Source: Tissierellia bacterium (GTDB lineage Bacteria > Bacillota > Clostridia > Tissierellales > Peptoniphilaceae). From it: DNA of 64,000 nucleotides. A model generated the notes under the pieces. The model saw only the letters and a program-made list of their open reading frames with translations, ran no database searches and had not been told where the DNA came from. A program made the translations under genes and the position numbers. Below, piece after piece: positions 1 through 8,784 of the stretch. Location: the NCBI GenBank assembly GCA_030535395.1, contig JAUNLK010000002.1, forward strand, positions 84,394 through 148,393, read 5' to 3'. Position 1 is the stretch's first letter. Each line of letters starts with the position of its first letter.

Positions 1-1312
1 CCTGGGGATTGGTGCCCCGGGCCAGCTCGTCAATGAGGAGCAGCCCCCGCTGGTGTGCCCTGGCAATGGCGTGGGTCACATTTTCGATTTCCCCGCCAAA
101 GGTGGACAGCCCACTGGTGGTGGACTGATAGTCCCCGATGGAGGTGCGAACGAAGGCGTTGAGGCCCAGGCGCAGGGACCTGGCCGGTACAAACAGCCCC
201 ATTTGCGCCATGACGGAGACCAGGCCCACCAGTTTCAGGCTGATGGTCTTGCCCCCCATATTGGCCCCTGTGATACAGGTGACACCCTCCTTTAGGCTGA
301 TGGAGATGGAGGTGAAGGACATGTTTTCGCGCTTGAGGTTTTCCTCAATTTTGGGATATCTCCCCTCCACCAGCTCCAGGCGGTGCTCCTCTATAATTTC
401 AGGCTTCACGCCCCCAATTTTTCGGGTGAGATCGGCCTTGGCCAGATACAGGTCTAAGTTTGCTATGGCGTGTATATTGGTTTTTATTTTTTTGTCGTAT
501 TTGGCAATTTCCTGGGAAATTTCCTGGAGGACCCTCTGGGTGGCGTCGAACTCTTTGCTCTTGGCCTTTTCAATGTCCTCCTGGAGATTAAGTAGCTCAG
601 CCCCGGGCTTGAGGCTGAAGATGACATTGTGGAATGTCTCTTGGTTGTAGGTCAGGTAGGGTGCGCTTTCGGCCCGGGCCAGGGCTTTTTTGTCGTCTTT
701 GGGCAGGGTGATGGTCAAATCTCCCCCCAGGGCCAGGTCGTATTCCTCTTTGAGTTTCGAGCGGATGCTTCTCAGGGAGGCCCGATACTCGTTTTCCAAT
801 TGGCTCCTGCGCTTTCGAGATTTGGTGAGAAAGTCGGAGTAGGAGTCGTAGAGGTAGAAGGACTGGGGGTTTTGCCCCTCTGGATTGAGATAGTCCATCA
901 GCTCATCCAGGGGAACAAAGGTGAGTTTTACATCATCCCGGGCTTTTTCCGGCAGAAATTTTTGAAGGTGCTGGGAGGCATAGACCAGACTTTTAATTTC
1001 AAAAATTTCCACTTCACTGAGGATATTGCCCCCCTTGGCTCGGCGCAGGGAGTAGCGAATATCCTTGACGGTGTGGAGCAGCTTCAGGGCCTCTTTGGCC
1101 TGTTCACGGTCCCAGGAAAGGATGATCTCCAGAAGGTCCAGGTCCCTTCTGAGATAGTCCTCGGTGCCCAAAGGATAGGGACGGAGTGCTTTTTTATACT
1201 CCAATCCGTAGGGAGTCAGCGGACGCATTTTTTCCAGGATGAAGTCCCAGTCGATGGCCCTCTTCACTTGTTCGTCCATGAAGGCATCCATGGTGATTTT
1301 GTCCTTGCTCAT
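1..1312 (-). CDS. kamC: MutS-family ATPase of the lysine-fermentation cluster (KamC-like), 3' end cut by window
   Basis: About 437 residues are visible; the C-terminus lies beyond base 1. The frame carries a MutS-type P-loop (GANMGGKT, about residue 350) and a Walker B/signature stretch (LLLIDELARGTNP, about 421-433). The N-terminal part looks like the helical core/lever region, and no MutS1 mismatch-binding domain I is evident, so it is closer to the MutS2/KamC group than to true MutS. The ATG at 1312 overlaps the kamB stop as ATGA, which indicates translational coupling. Known clusters in Fusobacterium and Clostridium place such a gene between kamA/kamB and kamDE, so kamDE are expected just left of the window. 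Its role in lysine fermentation is not established; protection or reactivation of the B12 aminomutase would be speculation. Whether a Smr domain exists cannot be seen. Confidence 0.85.
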   Translation of the reverse strand, partial: MSKDKITMDAFMDEQVKRAIDWDFILEKMRPLTPYGLEYKKALRPYPLGTEDYLRRDLDLLEIILSWDREQAKEALKLLHTVKDIRYSLRRAKGGNILSEVEIFEIKSLVYASQHLQKFLPEKARDDVKLTFVPLDELMDYLNPEGQNPQSFYLYDSYSDFLTKSRKRRSQLENEYRASLRSIRSKLKEEYDLALGGDLTITLPKDDKKALARAESAPYLTYNQETFHNVIFSLKPGAELLNLQEDIEKAKSKEFDATQRVLQEISQEIAKYDKKIKTNIHAIANLDLYLAKADLTRKIGGVKPEIIEEHRLELVEGRYPKIEENLKRENMSFTSISISLKEGVTCITGANMGGKTISLKLVGLVSVMAQMGLFVPARSLRLGLNAFVRTSIGDYQSTTSGLSTFGGEIENVTHAIARAHQRGLLLIDELARGTNPQ

Positions 1313-2322
1313 CCTTGCCCCCTCATGAGGTCCACAATAGGTACATCCTCAATGCGCTCCTTGAGGGCACGGAGGAAGCGGCCACTCTCAAATTGATAGC
1401 CCTCCGGTGCATAGGGATTGGCGGTAATGGCCACCAGCTTGGAGGCGTGGGCCACGGCCAAATTCAGTCCCCGGATGGTGAAGCGGCGGTAGCTCTTGCT
1501 GTCAATGAAGATCTTGGTGGGGTCTTTCACCACAATGGTGTAGGAGGAGGGCTTGGAGTGCTGCATTAAGGTCTCCACCACGCTGCCCACCAGGGCACCG
1601 GAGACCAGAATGTAGGCCGTATCCTCCCCCACCACCTCTGCCAGTCTTCTCCCCGCCATGAGGGAGGTGGCCACGGGAATTTCCGTGACCGCCCCCTTCC
1701 GGTCCATGACGGCCAGGGTGTGCTCCTCCAAGAGGGGCTGAAACTCTGGCAGCTCCGGCAGGGCAAAGAGCTTGGCCACATGCGCCGTGTCCTCCACCAC
1801 TCGCTCCATGCTCCGGTGGTAGGCGGCACCGGTGGCGAGGATGGTGGCGGAGGTGAGCTCGGGGGCGGCTTGGCTCTTGCGGTCCAAGGCCCCGTCCACC
1901 AGGACCACTTGGGCCCCGTATCCCTGGAGGGCATCCAGGATGTGGGCCATGTCCCTCAGGGTTTGGGGACCGGAGACCTGGACATTGCCCCCGTACATCA
2001 CCTTGGCCAGGACCACCGGGCCCAGAGGTGTCGCAAAGGGCGTCACCTCTTGAATGGCCATGGTGGCTTCGCTGAGCTCCATGAGCTTGGTGGTGGTGGC
2101 CACCAGGCTCTCAGCGGGCAGGTAGACGGTGGGCTTTTCCGTCTCCGTCAAGACGTCCACCCGCTCCCCATCCCTTCCGATGGAGGTGATGCCCATGGTG
2201 AGGCCCATTTCCTCGGCCTCTGCCATGAGGGCATTTAGGGTGAAGGTCTTGCCTGAGTTTTTACTCATCCCGATGATGCTGACTCGGGAGTGTTCCGGAT
2301 AGAGTTTTTCTAAGAGGTTCAC
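1309..2322 (-). CDS. kamB: P-loop protein of lysine-fermentation cluster (KamB-like), function unknown
   Basis: 337 residues. A Walker A-like loop GMSKNSGKT is at residues 18-26 right after a beta strand, so it probably binds a nucleotide. The rest is a soluble alpha/beta protein without signal or membrane segments that I can recognise. It lies 9 bp downstream of kamA and overlaps kamC by 4 bp, the same kamA-kamB-kamC order known from other lysine fermenters. The biochemical role is unknown. A G3E/MeaB-like chaperone role for the B12-dependent aminomutase is conceivable because of the P-loop and context, but the sequence does not show the usual MeaB motifs clearly. Start ATG follows the end of kamA closely with a GAGGGGATCG ribosome-binding site. 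Confidence 0.75.
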   Translation of the reverse strand: MNLLEKLYPEHSRVSIIGMSKNSGKTFTLNALMAEAEEMGLTMGITSIGRDGERVDVLTETEKPTVYLPAESLVATTTKLMELSEATMAIQEVTPFATPLGPVVLAKVMYGGNVQVSGPQTLRDMAHILDALQGYGAQVVLVDGALDRKSQAAPELTSATILATGAAYHRSMERVVEDTAHVAKLFALPELPEFQPLLEEHTLAVMDRKGAVTEIPVATSLMAGRRLAEVVGEDTAYILVSGALVGSVVETLMQHSKPSSYTIVVKDPTKIFIDSKSYRRFTIRGLNLAVAHASKLVAITANPYAPEGYQFESGRFLRALKERIEDVPIVDLMRGQG

Positions 2323-2331
2323 GATCCCCTC

Positions 2332-3618
2332 TTATTTCATGCGCTCCTTGTTGGCCTTGCTGCGTTCGTGACGGGGCAGTCCTTGGGGCTCCATGTATTT
2401 TTGTTCTTCGCCACGGAGGAGTTCGGTTACGCCGTCATCTTCGTTGCCTTCAGCGTAGAAGGGATCTTCATCCACAACATAGTTGGGCTCGGTGAAGGTG
2501 GTGATGATGCCCTCGTAGTTTCTGAGAACGATCTTGTTGGGGGACTGACTGATGACATAGTTAGGCATAACGGGGGTCTTTCCGCCGCCACCGGGAGCGT
2601 CCACAACGAAGGTGGGTACGCAGTAACCGGAGGTGTGACCGCGGAGACCTTCCATGATTTCGATCCCCTTGGAGACCTTGGTGCGGAAGTGCTCGATCCC
2701 CAGGGAGGGGTCACATTCGTAGATGTAGTAGGGGCGCACTCTCATTTGTACGAGGCCGTGTACCAGATCCCGCATTACCTTTACGGAGTCGTTGATGCCG
2801 CGCAGAAGTACGGATTGGTTGCCCAGGGGAACACCAGCGTCTGCGAGTTTTGCACAGGCTGCAGCGGCTTCGGGGGTGATTTCTCTGGGGGTGTTGAAGT
2901 GGGTGTTGAGCCAGATGGGGTGGTATTTTTTCAGCATGTCGATGAGCTCGTCGGTGATCCGCTGGGGCAGTACCACGGGTGCACGGCTACCGATGCGGAC
3001 GATTTCAACGTGGTCGATCTTTCTCAGTTCGCTGATGACATACTCGAGGCGCTCGTCGCTGACCAGAAGAGCGTCCCCACCGGAGAGGAGGACGTCGCGA
3101 ACTTGAGGCGTTCTGCGGACGTATTCCAGACCCTTGTCGATTTGCTCCTTGGAGATGGTGGCGTCTTTACCACCGGCGAAGCGACGACGGGTGCAGTGAC
3201 GGCAGTACATGGAGCACATGTCGGTGATGAGGAAGAGGATGCGGTCGGGATAGCGGTGGGTGATGCCAGGTGCGGGGCTGTCGGCGTCCTCGTGGAGGGG
3301 GTCAGCCTGCTCGTAGGAAGCGGTGTTCAGCTCGAGACCTGCGGGAACTGCTTGGCGACGAACGGGGTCCTTGGGATCGTTGGGATCCATGATGGAAGCG
3401 TAGTAGGGGGTAATGGCCCAGCGGAAGCGAGCACCGGCTTCGTCGATTTCCTTGCGCTCTTCATCGGTGAGGTTGATGATTTTGCCCAGGGTTTCGGTAT
3501 CGGAGATGCGGTTTCTAACTTGCCATTGCCAGTCGTTCCACTCTTCTTCAGTTACGTCCTTGTACAGGGGGATGTCTTTGTAGTTTCTGCGAACGTTGTT
3601 GTACTTAGTGAAATCCAT
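2332..3618 (-). CDS. kamA: L-lysine 2,3-aminomutase
   Basis: 428 residues, close to the 416 of the Clostridium subterminale enzyme. It is a radical-SAM, PLP-dependent enzyme that converts L-lysine to L-beta-lysine, the first step of lysine fermentation. The CxxxCxxC motif for the iron-sulfur cluster is Cys135-Cys139-Cys142, and the PLP lysine is Lys347 in the glycine-rich [12 protein letters not shown] segment. The cytoplasmic enzyme sits directly after kdd (9 bp gap) with an AGGAGG site ahead of the ATG. Start codon choice is firm because the N-terminus matches the family length. Its placement downstream of a lysine-riboswitch-like leader suggests induction by substrate. Confidence 0.97.
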   Translation of the reverse strand: MDFTKYNNVRRNYKDIPLYKDVTEEEWNDWQWQVRNRISDTETLGKIINLTDEERKEIDEAGARFRWAITPYYASIMDPNDPKDPVRRQAVPAGLELNTASYEQADPLHEDADSPAPGITHRYPDRILFLITDMCSMYCRHCTRRRFAGGKDATISKEQIDKGLEYVRRTPQVRDVLLSGGDALLVSDERLEYVISELRKIDHVEIVRIGSRAPVVLPQRITDELIDMLKKYHPIWLNTHFNTPREITPEAAAACAKLADAGVPLGNQSVLLRGINDSVKVMRDLVHGLVQMRVRPYYIYECDPSLGIEHFRTKVSKGIEIMEGLRGHTSGYCVPTFVVDAPGGGGKTPVMPNYVISQSPNKIVLRNYEGIITTFTEPNYVVDEDPFYAEGNEDDGVTELLRGEEQKYMEPQGLPRHERSKANKERMK

Positions 3619-3627
3619 TTTTTCCTC

Positions 3628-4665
3628 CTAAACAAAAAGTTGGGTGTAGAGATTGCGAAGGTCTTCGGAGTCACGCATGATTTGCAGGGTGAGTTCAGCG
3701 TGGCCCTTGGTGTATCCGTTACCGATCATCATGTTGACGTCCTTGCCTACCCCTTCAGCGCCGAGAGCAGCCTTGGTGAAGCTGGTGGCCATGGAGAAGA
3801 AGTACACGAGACCGTCGTCCTTGGTGCAGAGAATGGAGGCCATTTCGGTGTTTTCCACATTGACGCAGTTGATCACTACATCGCAGAGCTCGCCACCGGT
3901 GACTTCCTCCACTTTTTCCAACAGGCCCACGGCGTCGGTGGCATCGGCTGCGATGCACACATCGGCAATGCCCATCTCTTGGATTTCCTTGAAGCGGGTT
4001 TCGTCGTAGTTGACGCAGATCACCTTGCCGGTGACGCCCACCCGACGCTTGGCTTCGTAGAGGCAGAGCATGCCGGCCTTACCGGGTCCACCGATGACCA
4101 TGACGGTTTGGCCGAGTTTTGCGATTTTGGCCGTTTGGGCGGGAGCGCCGCAGACGTCCAGCACGCTAAGTACTAAGTTTTCGGGCAGATCGTCGGGAAC
4201 GATGGAGTAGATGCCGGATTCAAAGAGAATGGCCTTGCCCTTGATTTCCACGCGGTCGATTTCGGGATTGATGGCCACGATCTCGTCGATGCGGAGGGGG
4301 GTCAGGGAGAGGGATACCAGAGTGGCAATTTTGTCCCCCACCTTGAGGTCGGTCTTGCCTTCCAGGGCGGGACCAATTTTTTCAACGGTGCCCAGGAGCA
4401 TCCCACCGGAACCGGTGACGGGGTTTTGGTGTTTGCCCCGGGTTGCCACGATGTCCATGATGATTTCTTTGGTCTTGTCCAGATCCTTTTCCGCTTGATT
4501 GTAGATTTGGGTGAAGGATGCGGAGTCGATGTTCAGGGTGTCCACGTCAATGAGGATCTCGTTGTCGTAGATCTCCATGTCGTTGTCAATTTTAATGGCG
4601 GGTTGGGGCAGTATCCCCTTGGGCTCTAGTACCCGGTGGGTACCGTAGCGGTTTCCTTGCTTCAT
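3628..4665 (-). CDS. kdd: L-erythro-3,5-diaminohexanoate dehydrogenase
   Basis: 345 residues. Oxidises 3,5-diaminohexanoate to 5-amino-3-oxohexanoate with NAD(P)+. The protein resembles the medium-chain-dehydrogenase-like Kdd family: an N-terminal catalytic part followed by a Rossmann fold with VMVIGGPGKAG around residues 187-197. The gene overlaps kce by 4 bp and precedes kamA, so the three enzymes are translationally linked. The combination with kce, kal and kamA makes the assignment firm even though the protein alone resembles generic zinc-type dehydrogenases. Confidence 0.95.
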   Translation of the reverse strand: MKQGNRYGTHRVLEPKGILPQPAIKIDNDMEIYDNEILIDVDTLNIDSASFTQIYNQAEKDLDKTKEIIMDIVATRGKHQNPVTGSGGMLLGTVEKIGPALEGKTDLKVGDKIATLVSLSLTPLRIDEIVAINPEIDRVEIKGKAILFESGIYSIVPDDLPENLVLSVLDVCGAPAQTAKIAKLGQTVMVIGGPGKAGMLCLYEAKRRVGVTGKVICVNYDETRFKEIQEMGIADVCIAADATDAVGLLEKVEEVTGGELCDVVINCVNVENTEMASILCTKDDGLVYFFSMATSFTKAALGAEGVGKDVNMMIGNGYTKGHAELTLQIMRDSEDLRNLYTQLFV

Positions 4666-5489
4666 AGTTCCTCCCTCTTTGGCAGACTCAAAATCTCCCG
4701 GGCCTCGGCTGGTGTGGCAATTTCACGGCCCAGCAGTTTTGCAATAGTTACAACCTTCTCAACCAGCTGACCATTACTTTCAGCGAGTTTTCCCTTTTCA
4801 ATGTAGAGATTGTCCTCAAAGCCCACGCGGACGTGGCCCCCCATGAGGATGCCGGCTGTGGCCATGGGGAATTGGTTCTTGCCAACCCCTGCCACCGTCC
4901 AGGTGCTTCCCTCGGGAACGGAGCCTGCAATATAGGCCAGGTCCGGAACGGTAGCGGCCAGCTGAACGCCCATGACAAAGTCGAAGTGGGTGGGCTGGGT
5001 GATGACGCCCTCTTTAATGTAGCCCTTGGCCAAATCCACCATGCCCTTGTCGAAGACTTCCACCTCGGGCTTTACGCCACGCTCTTGCATGATGCGGCCG
5101 AAGTTTCTGATGGTGGTGTCGCTGTTGAGGAAGACCTCGTCCCCCCCGAAGTTACAGCTACCGCAGTCCAGGGTGGCCATTTCGGGGTGCAGCTCGGTCA
5201 CTTCCAAGCGCTCCATGTCGCTCATCCCCACGGCACCGCCAGTGGAGGGTTGAATGATGGCATCGGGGCAGACCTTGCGGATGGCATCGATGCACTCTTC
5301 AAAGCGAGCCTTGGATTGGGTGGGCGTACCATCGTCCTCTCGAACGTGGAGGTGGATGATGCTGGCGCCGGCGTCGTAGGCACTTTTAGCTTCCCTTACA
5401 ATTTCTTCCACAGTGTAGGGGACCATGGGGTTTTGTTCCTTGGTCACCTCTGCGCCGCAGATGGCAGCGGTAATGATGAGTTTTTCCAT
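4662..5489 (-). CDS. kce: 3-keto-5-aminohexanoate cleavage enzyme (BKACE family)
   Basis: 275 residues. Condenses 5-amino-3-oxohexanoate with acetyl-CoA to give acetoacetate and 3-aminobutyryl-CoA. The family zinc ligands HxH (IHLHVRED) and the DCGSCNFGGD segment are visible. A longer reading frame runs upstream to 5624, but the ATG at 5489 gives the conserved MEKLIITAAICGAEVTK start, has a GAAAG(T)AAGG-like site, and lies just 4 bp after kal; the extension would overlap kal entirely. Stop overlaps the kdd start (ATGA). Confidence 0.96.
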   Translation of the reverse strand: MEKLIITAAICGAEVTKEQNPMVPYTVEEIVREAKSAYDAGASIIHLHVREDDGTPTQSKARFEECIDAIRKVCPDAIIQPSTGGAVGMSDMERLEVTELHPEMATLDCGSCNFGGDEVFLNSDTTIRNFGRIMQERGVKPEVEVFDKGMVDLAKGYIKEGVITQPTHFDFVMGVQLAATVPDLAYIAGSVPEGSTWTVAGVGKNQFPMATAGILMGGHVRVGFEDNLYIEKGKLAESNGQLVEKVVTIAKLLGREIATPAEAREILSLPKREEL

Positions 5490-5493
5490 GGCC

Positions 5494-5877
5494 TTACTTT
5501 CTTTGGTTTTGTTTTTGAACCACGCAGATGCCGGTGGCTTCGCAGACCACTTCGGGCTCTTCCAAAAGATCGGCTGCGGAGTCGGAGATATCGGTGCGGG
5601 CCTTGATGTACTTACGGGCAACAAAGGTCATTTTCCGGGAGCTATTGCCCACTTCGGTGATTTCACCCTCAGCTTCGATGAAGTCTCCAGCATAGACCGG
5701 TGCCTTGAACTGCACGCTGTCGTAGGTGAGGAAGAGGCCCTCATCGCCGTCGTGGCGAATGAGCAGTTCCGTTGCAACGTCTCCAAAAAGTGCCAGCATG
5801 TGGGCACCGTCCACCAGGTTGCCACCGTAGTGGGCATCCCCGGAGGACATTCTCAGGCGAATTGTAGCTTTTTCCAT
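5494..5877 (-). CDS. kal: 3-aminobutyryl-CoA ammonia-lyase
   Basis: 127 residues, the normal size of this hot-dog-fold enzyme. It removes ammonia from L-3-aminobutyryl-CoA to give crotonyl-CoA, feeding butyrate formation. Family-typical features are the [17 protein letters not shown] start and the central [10 protein letters not shown] stretch. It is the first gene of the lysine operon, 80 bp after the leader terminator. The ribosome-binding site (GGGGGTACATGA) is moderate. Confidence comes from both the protein and its place before kce. Confidence 0.95.
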   Translation of the reverse strand: MEKATIRLRMSSGDAHYGGNLVDGAHMLALFGDVATELLIRHDGDEGLFLTYDSVQFKAPVYAGDFIEAEGEITEVGNSSRKMTFVARKYIKARTDISDSAADLLEEPEVVCEATGICVVQKQNQRK

Positions 5878-5957
5878 TCATGTACCCCCTTAAAAAATTT
5901 TAGTTTTATATACTTCCAACAAGATTCCGGATAAAGGATGCACCAATTCATTGCAAC

Positions 5958-6010
5958 AAAAAGAGAGCCCTTTCAAACAGCTTAAAATAAAGCTCTTTGA
6001 AATAGCTCTC
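5958..6010 (-). terminator. Leader terminator of the lysine operon, overlapping the riboswitch P1 stem
   Basis: On the minus strand a long hairpin forms: GAGAGC pairs GCTCTC, TTTCAAA pairs TTTGAAA and AGCTT pairs AAGCT around a TATTTT loop, followed by five T residues. Its 5' arm (6010-5990) contains the CTATTTC that closes the aptamer (6005-5999), so stem P1 and the terminator cannot form together. Confidence 0.88.
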
Positions 6011-6119
6011 CCCATACCATAACGGGACAGTTACTTGGACCCTGCTCCAAGTACCCTGGCTAAAGCCATCGGCGCACGCAACCTTCGGTCGCCCTACCCT
6101 ACGTACGCTCCTCTATTTC
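5999..6119 (-). promoter_or_regulatory. Lysine riboswitch-like aptamer (L-box variant), predicted ON switch
   Basis: On the minus strand P1 is GAAATAG (6119-6113) with CTATTTC (6005-5999). Core elements of the lysine riboswitch appear in order: AGAGGAGCG, GTAG, GGGCGACCGAAGG, a P3 region ending GCCAGG, a clean P4 hairpin (TACTTGGA/TCCAAGTA) directly followed by ACTGTC, a P5 hairpin, and GGAGAGC leading into P1. The aptamer is only 121 nt, against roughly 160-180 nt in known examples; the missing part is the upper P2 arm. The context (operon for lysine breakdown) supports lysine as ligand. Since P1 and the terminator compete, ligand binding should favour read-through. Not confirmed by covariance search. 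Confidence 0.65.
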
Positions 6120-6178
6120 TATATGTATGCAGTTGGTTATCGTTTACCTCTTGTTGTTAATCTTAAATTAGCACAGCT

Positions 6179-6207
6179 TATTTAATTTTGCAAGAAAAAA
6201 TTGTCAA
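6179..6207 (-). promoter_or_regulatory. SigA-type promoter of the kal-kam operon
   Basis: TTGACA (6207-6202) and TAAATA (6184-6179) with a 17-bp spacer, about 50 bp upstream of the aptamer on the minus strand. Confidence 0.75.
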
Positions 6208-6541
6208 TTAATCTATAATCCTGGAAAAAAATTTTATAATTCCTCCCAAATTTGTCTGGTATCCCCTGAATTTTCCCCTTTTTTCACCATTTTTTCGCAA
6301 AGGCACTGGCTCGTGAAGTGGCCATTTTTTGTCTATTTCTTGCCAATCTGCGGCCTTTTTGCCCCTTTTCGCCCGGTTTTTTGCCCTAATTTTCATGAAT
6401 TGAATTCTCTGAAAAGCTATTCCCGGAGGGAAAAATTATTTTTTTCGTGGGGAAATTCCCCCCAAGCCCTGGATTTGTCAGGATTTTCTCAAATCCCTTC
6501 CCGCCTTCCCTTCCCGATTTCAAATGTAAAATCTATTCCTA
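6208..6541. other. AT-rich intergenic stretch with no recognised gene
   Basis: This part of the divergent spacer between the lysine operon and the atoE-like gene contains A/T runs and short C-rich blocks. I see no convincing coding frame, RNA gene or terminator. It presumably only separates the two promoters. Confidence 0.5.
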
Positions 6542-6570
6542 TTGATGGGCTTCCTTTAAAGTGTTACCAT
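6542..6570 (+). promoter_or_regulatory. Candidate promoter of the atoE-like gene
   Basis: TTGATG (6542-6547) and TACCAT (6565-6570) with a 17-bp spacer, 40 bp ahead of the start codon. The hexamers are imperfect. Confidence 0.35.
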
Positions 6571-6610
6571 GAATCTATCGAGGTATTTATTGTTCATGTT
6601 AGGAGCGTAT

Positions 6611-7984
6611 ATGTTTAAGAAACTCACCAATGCGAGTGTAGCTTTGGTGCAACGGTATTTGCCCGATGCCTACATTTTCGCTATTATTCTGACCCTCATT
6701 ACCTTTGTCGTCAGCATGATCACCACCGGCCAGGGCCCCATCGCCCTCATTGGCCACTGGGGCAATGGCTTCTGGTCGCTATTGTCCTTCACCATGCAAA
6801 TGGCCCTGGTACTGGTACTGGGCAATGCCCTGGCCAGTTCCAAGCCGGTGAAAAAACTCCTGGTGCGGATTGCCTCCATTGCAAAGACGCCCACCCAAGC
6901 CATTATGCTCGTTTCCTTTGTATCGGCTGTGGCCTGTTGGATCAACTGGGGCTTCGGTCTCATCGTCGGTGCCCTCCTGGCCCGTGAACTTGCCAAGACC
7001 GTCAAGAATGTGGACTACCGGCTCCTCATTGCCGCTGCCTACTCCGGCTTCGTCGTTTGGCACGCCGGGGTTTCCGGTTCCGTTCCCCTCACCGTAGCTT
7101 CCAATGTGGAGGAAGTGACCAAGGTCACCCAAGGGGCCCTCACCTCCACCATTCCCGTAACCCGCACCCTCTTCAGTGTGCCCAACCTCATTATGAGCTG
7201 GCTGATCATCCTCACCCTTCCCTTCATCAACAAGGCCATGCAGCCGGATCCCGATAAGATCGTAACGGTGGATCCCGAGCTGTTGAAGGACGACCTCGTT
7301 GAAGAGGAAGAGGAAAAGGACCGCTCCCTGTGGACCCCCGCCGATCGCCTGGAAAACAGTGTGATCCTCTCCGCCATTGTGGTGATTCTGGGGGGTATCT
7401 TCCTCATCATGCACTTTAGGGCCAATGGCTTCGACCTGAGCCTCGATATCGTCAATCTCATCTTCTTGGTACTGGGGGTCCTCTTCCACAAAACCCCCAT
7501 CCGCTACGTTGCTGCCATCAATGACGCCGTGAAGGGCGCCGGGGGCATCATCCTCCAATTCCCCTTCTACGCTGGAATCATGGGTCTGATGACCGGTGCC
7601 AATGCCGACGGCGTATCTCTGGCCAGCCAAATCACCAATTTCTTCCTGGCCATTTCCAACGAGAAAACTTTCCCCATGTTCACCTTCTGGAGTGCGGGCC
7701 TCATCAACGTCTTCGTGCCCTCCGGTGGCGGACAGTGGGCCGTTCAAGGACCCATTGCCATGCCCGCTTCCGTGCGCATGGGCATTGACCCCGGCATCAC
7801 CGCCATGGCCGTGGCCTGGGGAGACTCCTGGACCAATATGCTGCAGCCCTTCTGGGCCCTGCCTGCCCTGGGCATTGCCAAGCTCTCCGCCAAGGACATC
7901 ATGGGCTTCTGTGTCATGGTGCTCCTCTATGTGGGCATTGTGATCTCCGTGGGCTTTTTGATCTGGGCGAGCTTCTTCGGCTAA
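6611..7984 (+). CDS. atoE: Short-chain fatty acid transporter, AtoE family
   Basis: 457 residues. The frame is open further upstream to 6569, but the ATG at 6611 is 5 bp after AGGAG (6601-6605) and gives the family-typical start MFKKLTNASVALVQRYLPDA. It is a polytopic inner-membrane protein with about a dozen hydrophobic segments and a charged loop (EEEEEKDR) near the middle. The family moves short-chain fatty acids such as butyrate or acetoacetate. Divergent to the lysine operon and convergent with the CoA-transferase genes, it probably exports or exchanges the acids made from lysine. Direction of transport is inference. Confidence 0.92.
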   Translation: MFKKLTNASVALVQRYLPDAYIFAIILTLITFVVSMITTGQGPIALIGHWGNGFWSLLSFTMQMALVLVLGNALASSKPVKKLLVRIASIAKTPTQAIMLVSFVSAVACWINWGFGLIVGALLARELAKTVKNVDYRLLIAAAYSGFVVWHAGVSGSVPLTVASNVEEVTKVTQGALTSTIPVTRTLFSVPNLIMSWLIILTLPFINKAMQPDPDKIVTVDPELLKDDLVEEEEEKDRSLWTPADRLENSVILSAIVVILGGIFLIMHFRANGFDLSLDIVNLIFLVLGVLFHKTPIRYVAAINDAVKGAGGIILQFPFYAGIMGLMTGANADGVSLASQITNFFLAISNEKTFPMFTFWSAGLINVFVPSGGGQWAVQGPIAMPASVRMGIDPGITAMAVAWGDSWTNMLQPFWALPALGIAKLSAKDIMGFCVMVLLYVGIVISVGFLIWASFFG

Positions 7985-8047
7985 AGAGCCCAGATCCCTG
8001 GAAAATCTCTCTATAAATACCTCAATGTAAAAAATGTATCTCCTCAA

Positions 8048-8076
8048 AAAAAAGAGCCGCAGCGCGGCTCTTTTTT
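8048..8076. terminator. Bidirectional terminator between atoE and atoA
   Basis: Stem GAGCCGC/GCGGCTC with a three-base loop, flanked by A8 on one side and T6 on the other, so it can serve both converging genes. Confidence 0.9.
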
Positions 8077-8098
8077 CATGCCCCCTTGGGGGGATATT

Positions 8099-8773
8099 TT
8101 ATTTTCCAGGTACCAGTCCGTCGGATTCCACAATGCCTTCGCCCTTAATGAGGGTGGCACCGGTGGCGGCTTGGATTTCGTCGAAGGTGAAGTCGGGATT
8201 GAGTTCCGTGAGGACCAGACCCTCGTCGGTGACTTCCATCACGCCCATTTCGGTGATGATCATGTCCACGACGCCCTTGCCAGTGAGGGGCAGGGTGCAG
8301 CGTTCCAGAATTTTGTGATTGCCCTTTTGGGTGTGCTCCATGGCCACGATGACTTTCTTGGCACCGGATACCAGGTCCATGGCGCCCCCCATGCCGGGAA
8401 CGTGCTTGCCGGGGATCATGTAGTTGGCCAGGTCGCCGTTTTCAGCCACTTGGAGGGCCCCCAAAACGGTCATGTCCACGTGGCCGCCCCGAATGAGGCC
8501 AAAGCTGGTGGCGGAGTTGAAGAAGCTGCCGATTTTGGTGATGGTTCCGGGCATGCCCCCGGCGTTCACCAGGTCAGCCCGCTCTTTTCCTGCTTCGGGA
8601 GCGGGGCCGGCACCGGAGTAGCCGTTCTCAGACTGGAGGGTCACTTCCACGCCCTCGGCCACATAGTCGGAAGCTAAAGTGGGAATACCGATCCCCAGGT
8701 TTACAAAGTCGCCATCTTTAAATTCCTTGGCAACGCGCTTGGCAATTGTTTCTTTGATTTGTTGTCTATCCAT
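8099..8773 (-). CDS. atoA: Butyryl/acetate:acetoacetate CoA-transferase, beta subunit
   Basis: 224 residues. The class I CoA-transferase beta subunit carries the catalytic glutamate in the LQSENG motif (Glu49) and the GxGIP-type NLGIGIPTL segment at 25-33. It moves CoA between butyryl-CoA and acetoacetate, giving butyrate and acetoacetyl-CoA in lysine fermentation. It follows atoD by 11 bp with a GGAGG site; both are transcribed away from a consensus promoter at 9541-9569. The exact acyl donor is inferred from pathway context. Confidence 0.93.
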   Translation of the reverse strand: MDRQQIKETIAKRVAKEFKDGDFVNLGIGIPTLASDYVAEGVEVTLQSENGYSGAGPAPEAGKERADLVNAGGMPGTITKIGSFFNSATSFGLIRGGHVDMTVLGALQVAENGDLANYMIPGKHVPGMGGAMDLVSGAKKVIVAMEHTQKGNHKILERCTLPLTGKGVVDMIITEMGVMEVTDEGLVLTELNPDFTFDEIQAATGATLIKGEGIVESDGLVPGK

Positions 8774-8784
8774 TGGAGACCTCC

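Noticed and set aside
2368..4176. Long plus-strand frame opposite kamA and kdd
   Set aside because: Antisense shadow of two firmly identified genes; GC-biased third positions keep stops away on the other strand.
5490..5624. Upstream extension of kce by 45 codons
   Set aside because: It lies fully inside kal, has no family similarity, and the ATG at 5489 fits the conserved start.
5999..6119. Glycine, TPP, cobalamin, SAM or c-di-GMP riboswitch for the kal leader
   Set aside because: Their conserved strings are absent, while the junction strings and P4-ACTGTC order of the lysine class are present.
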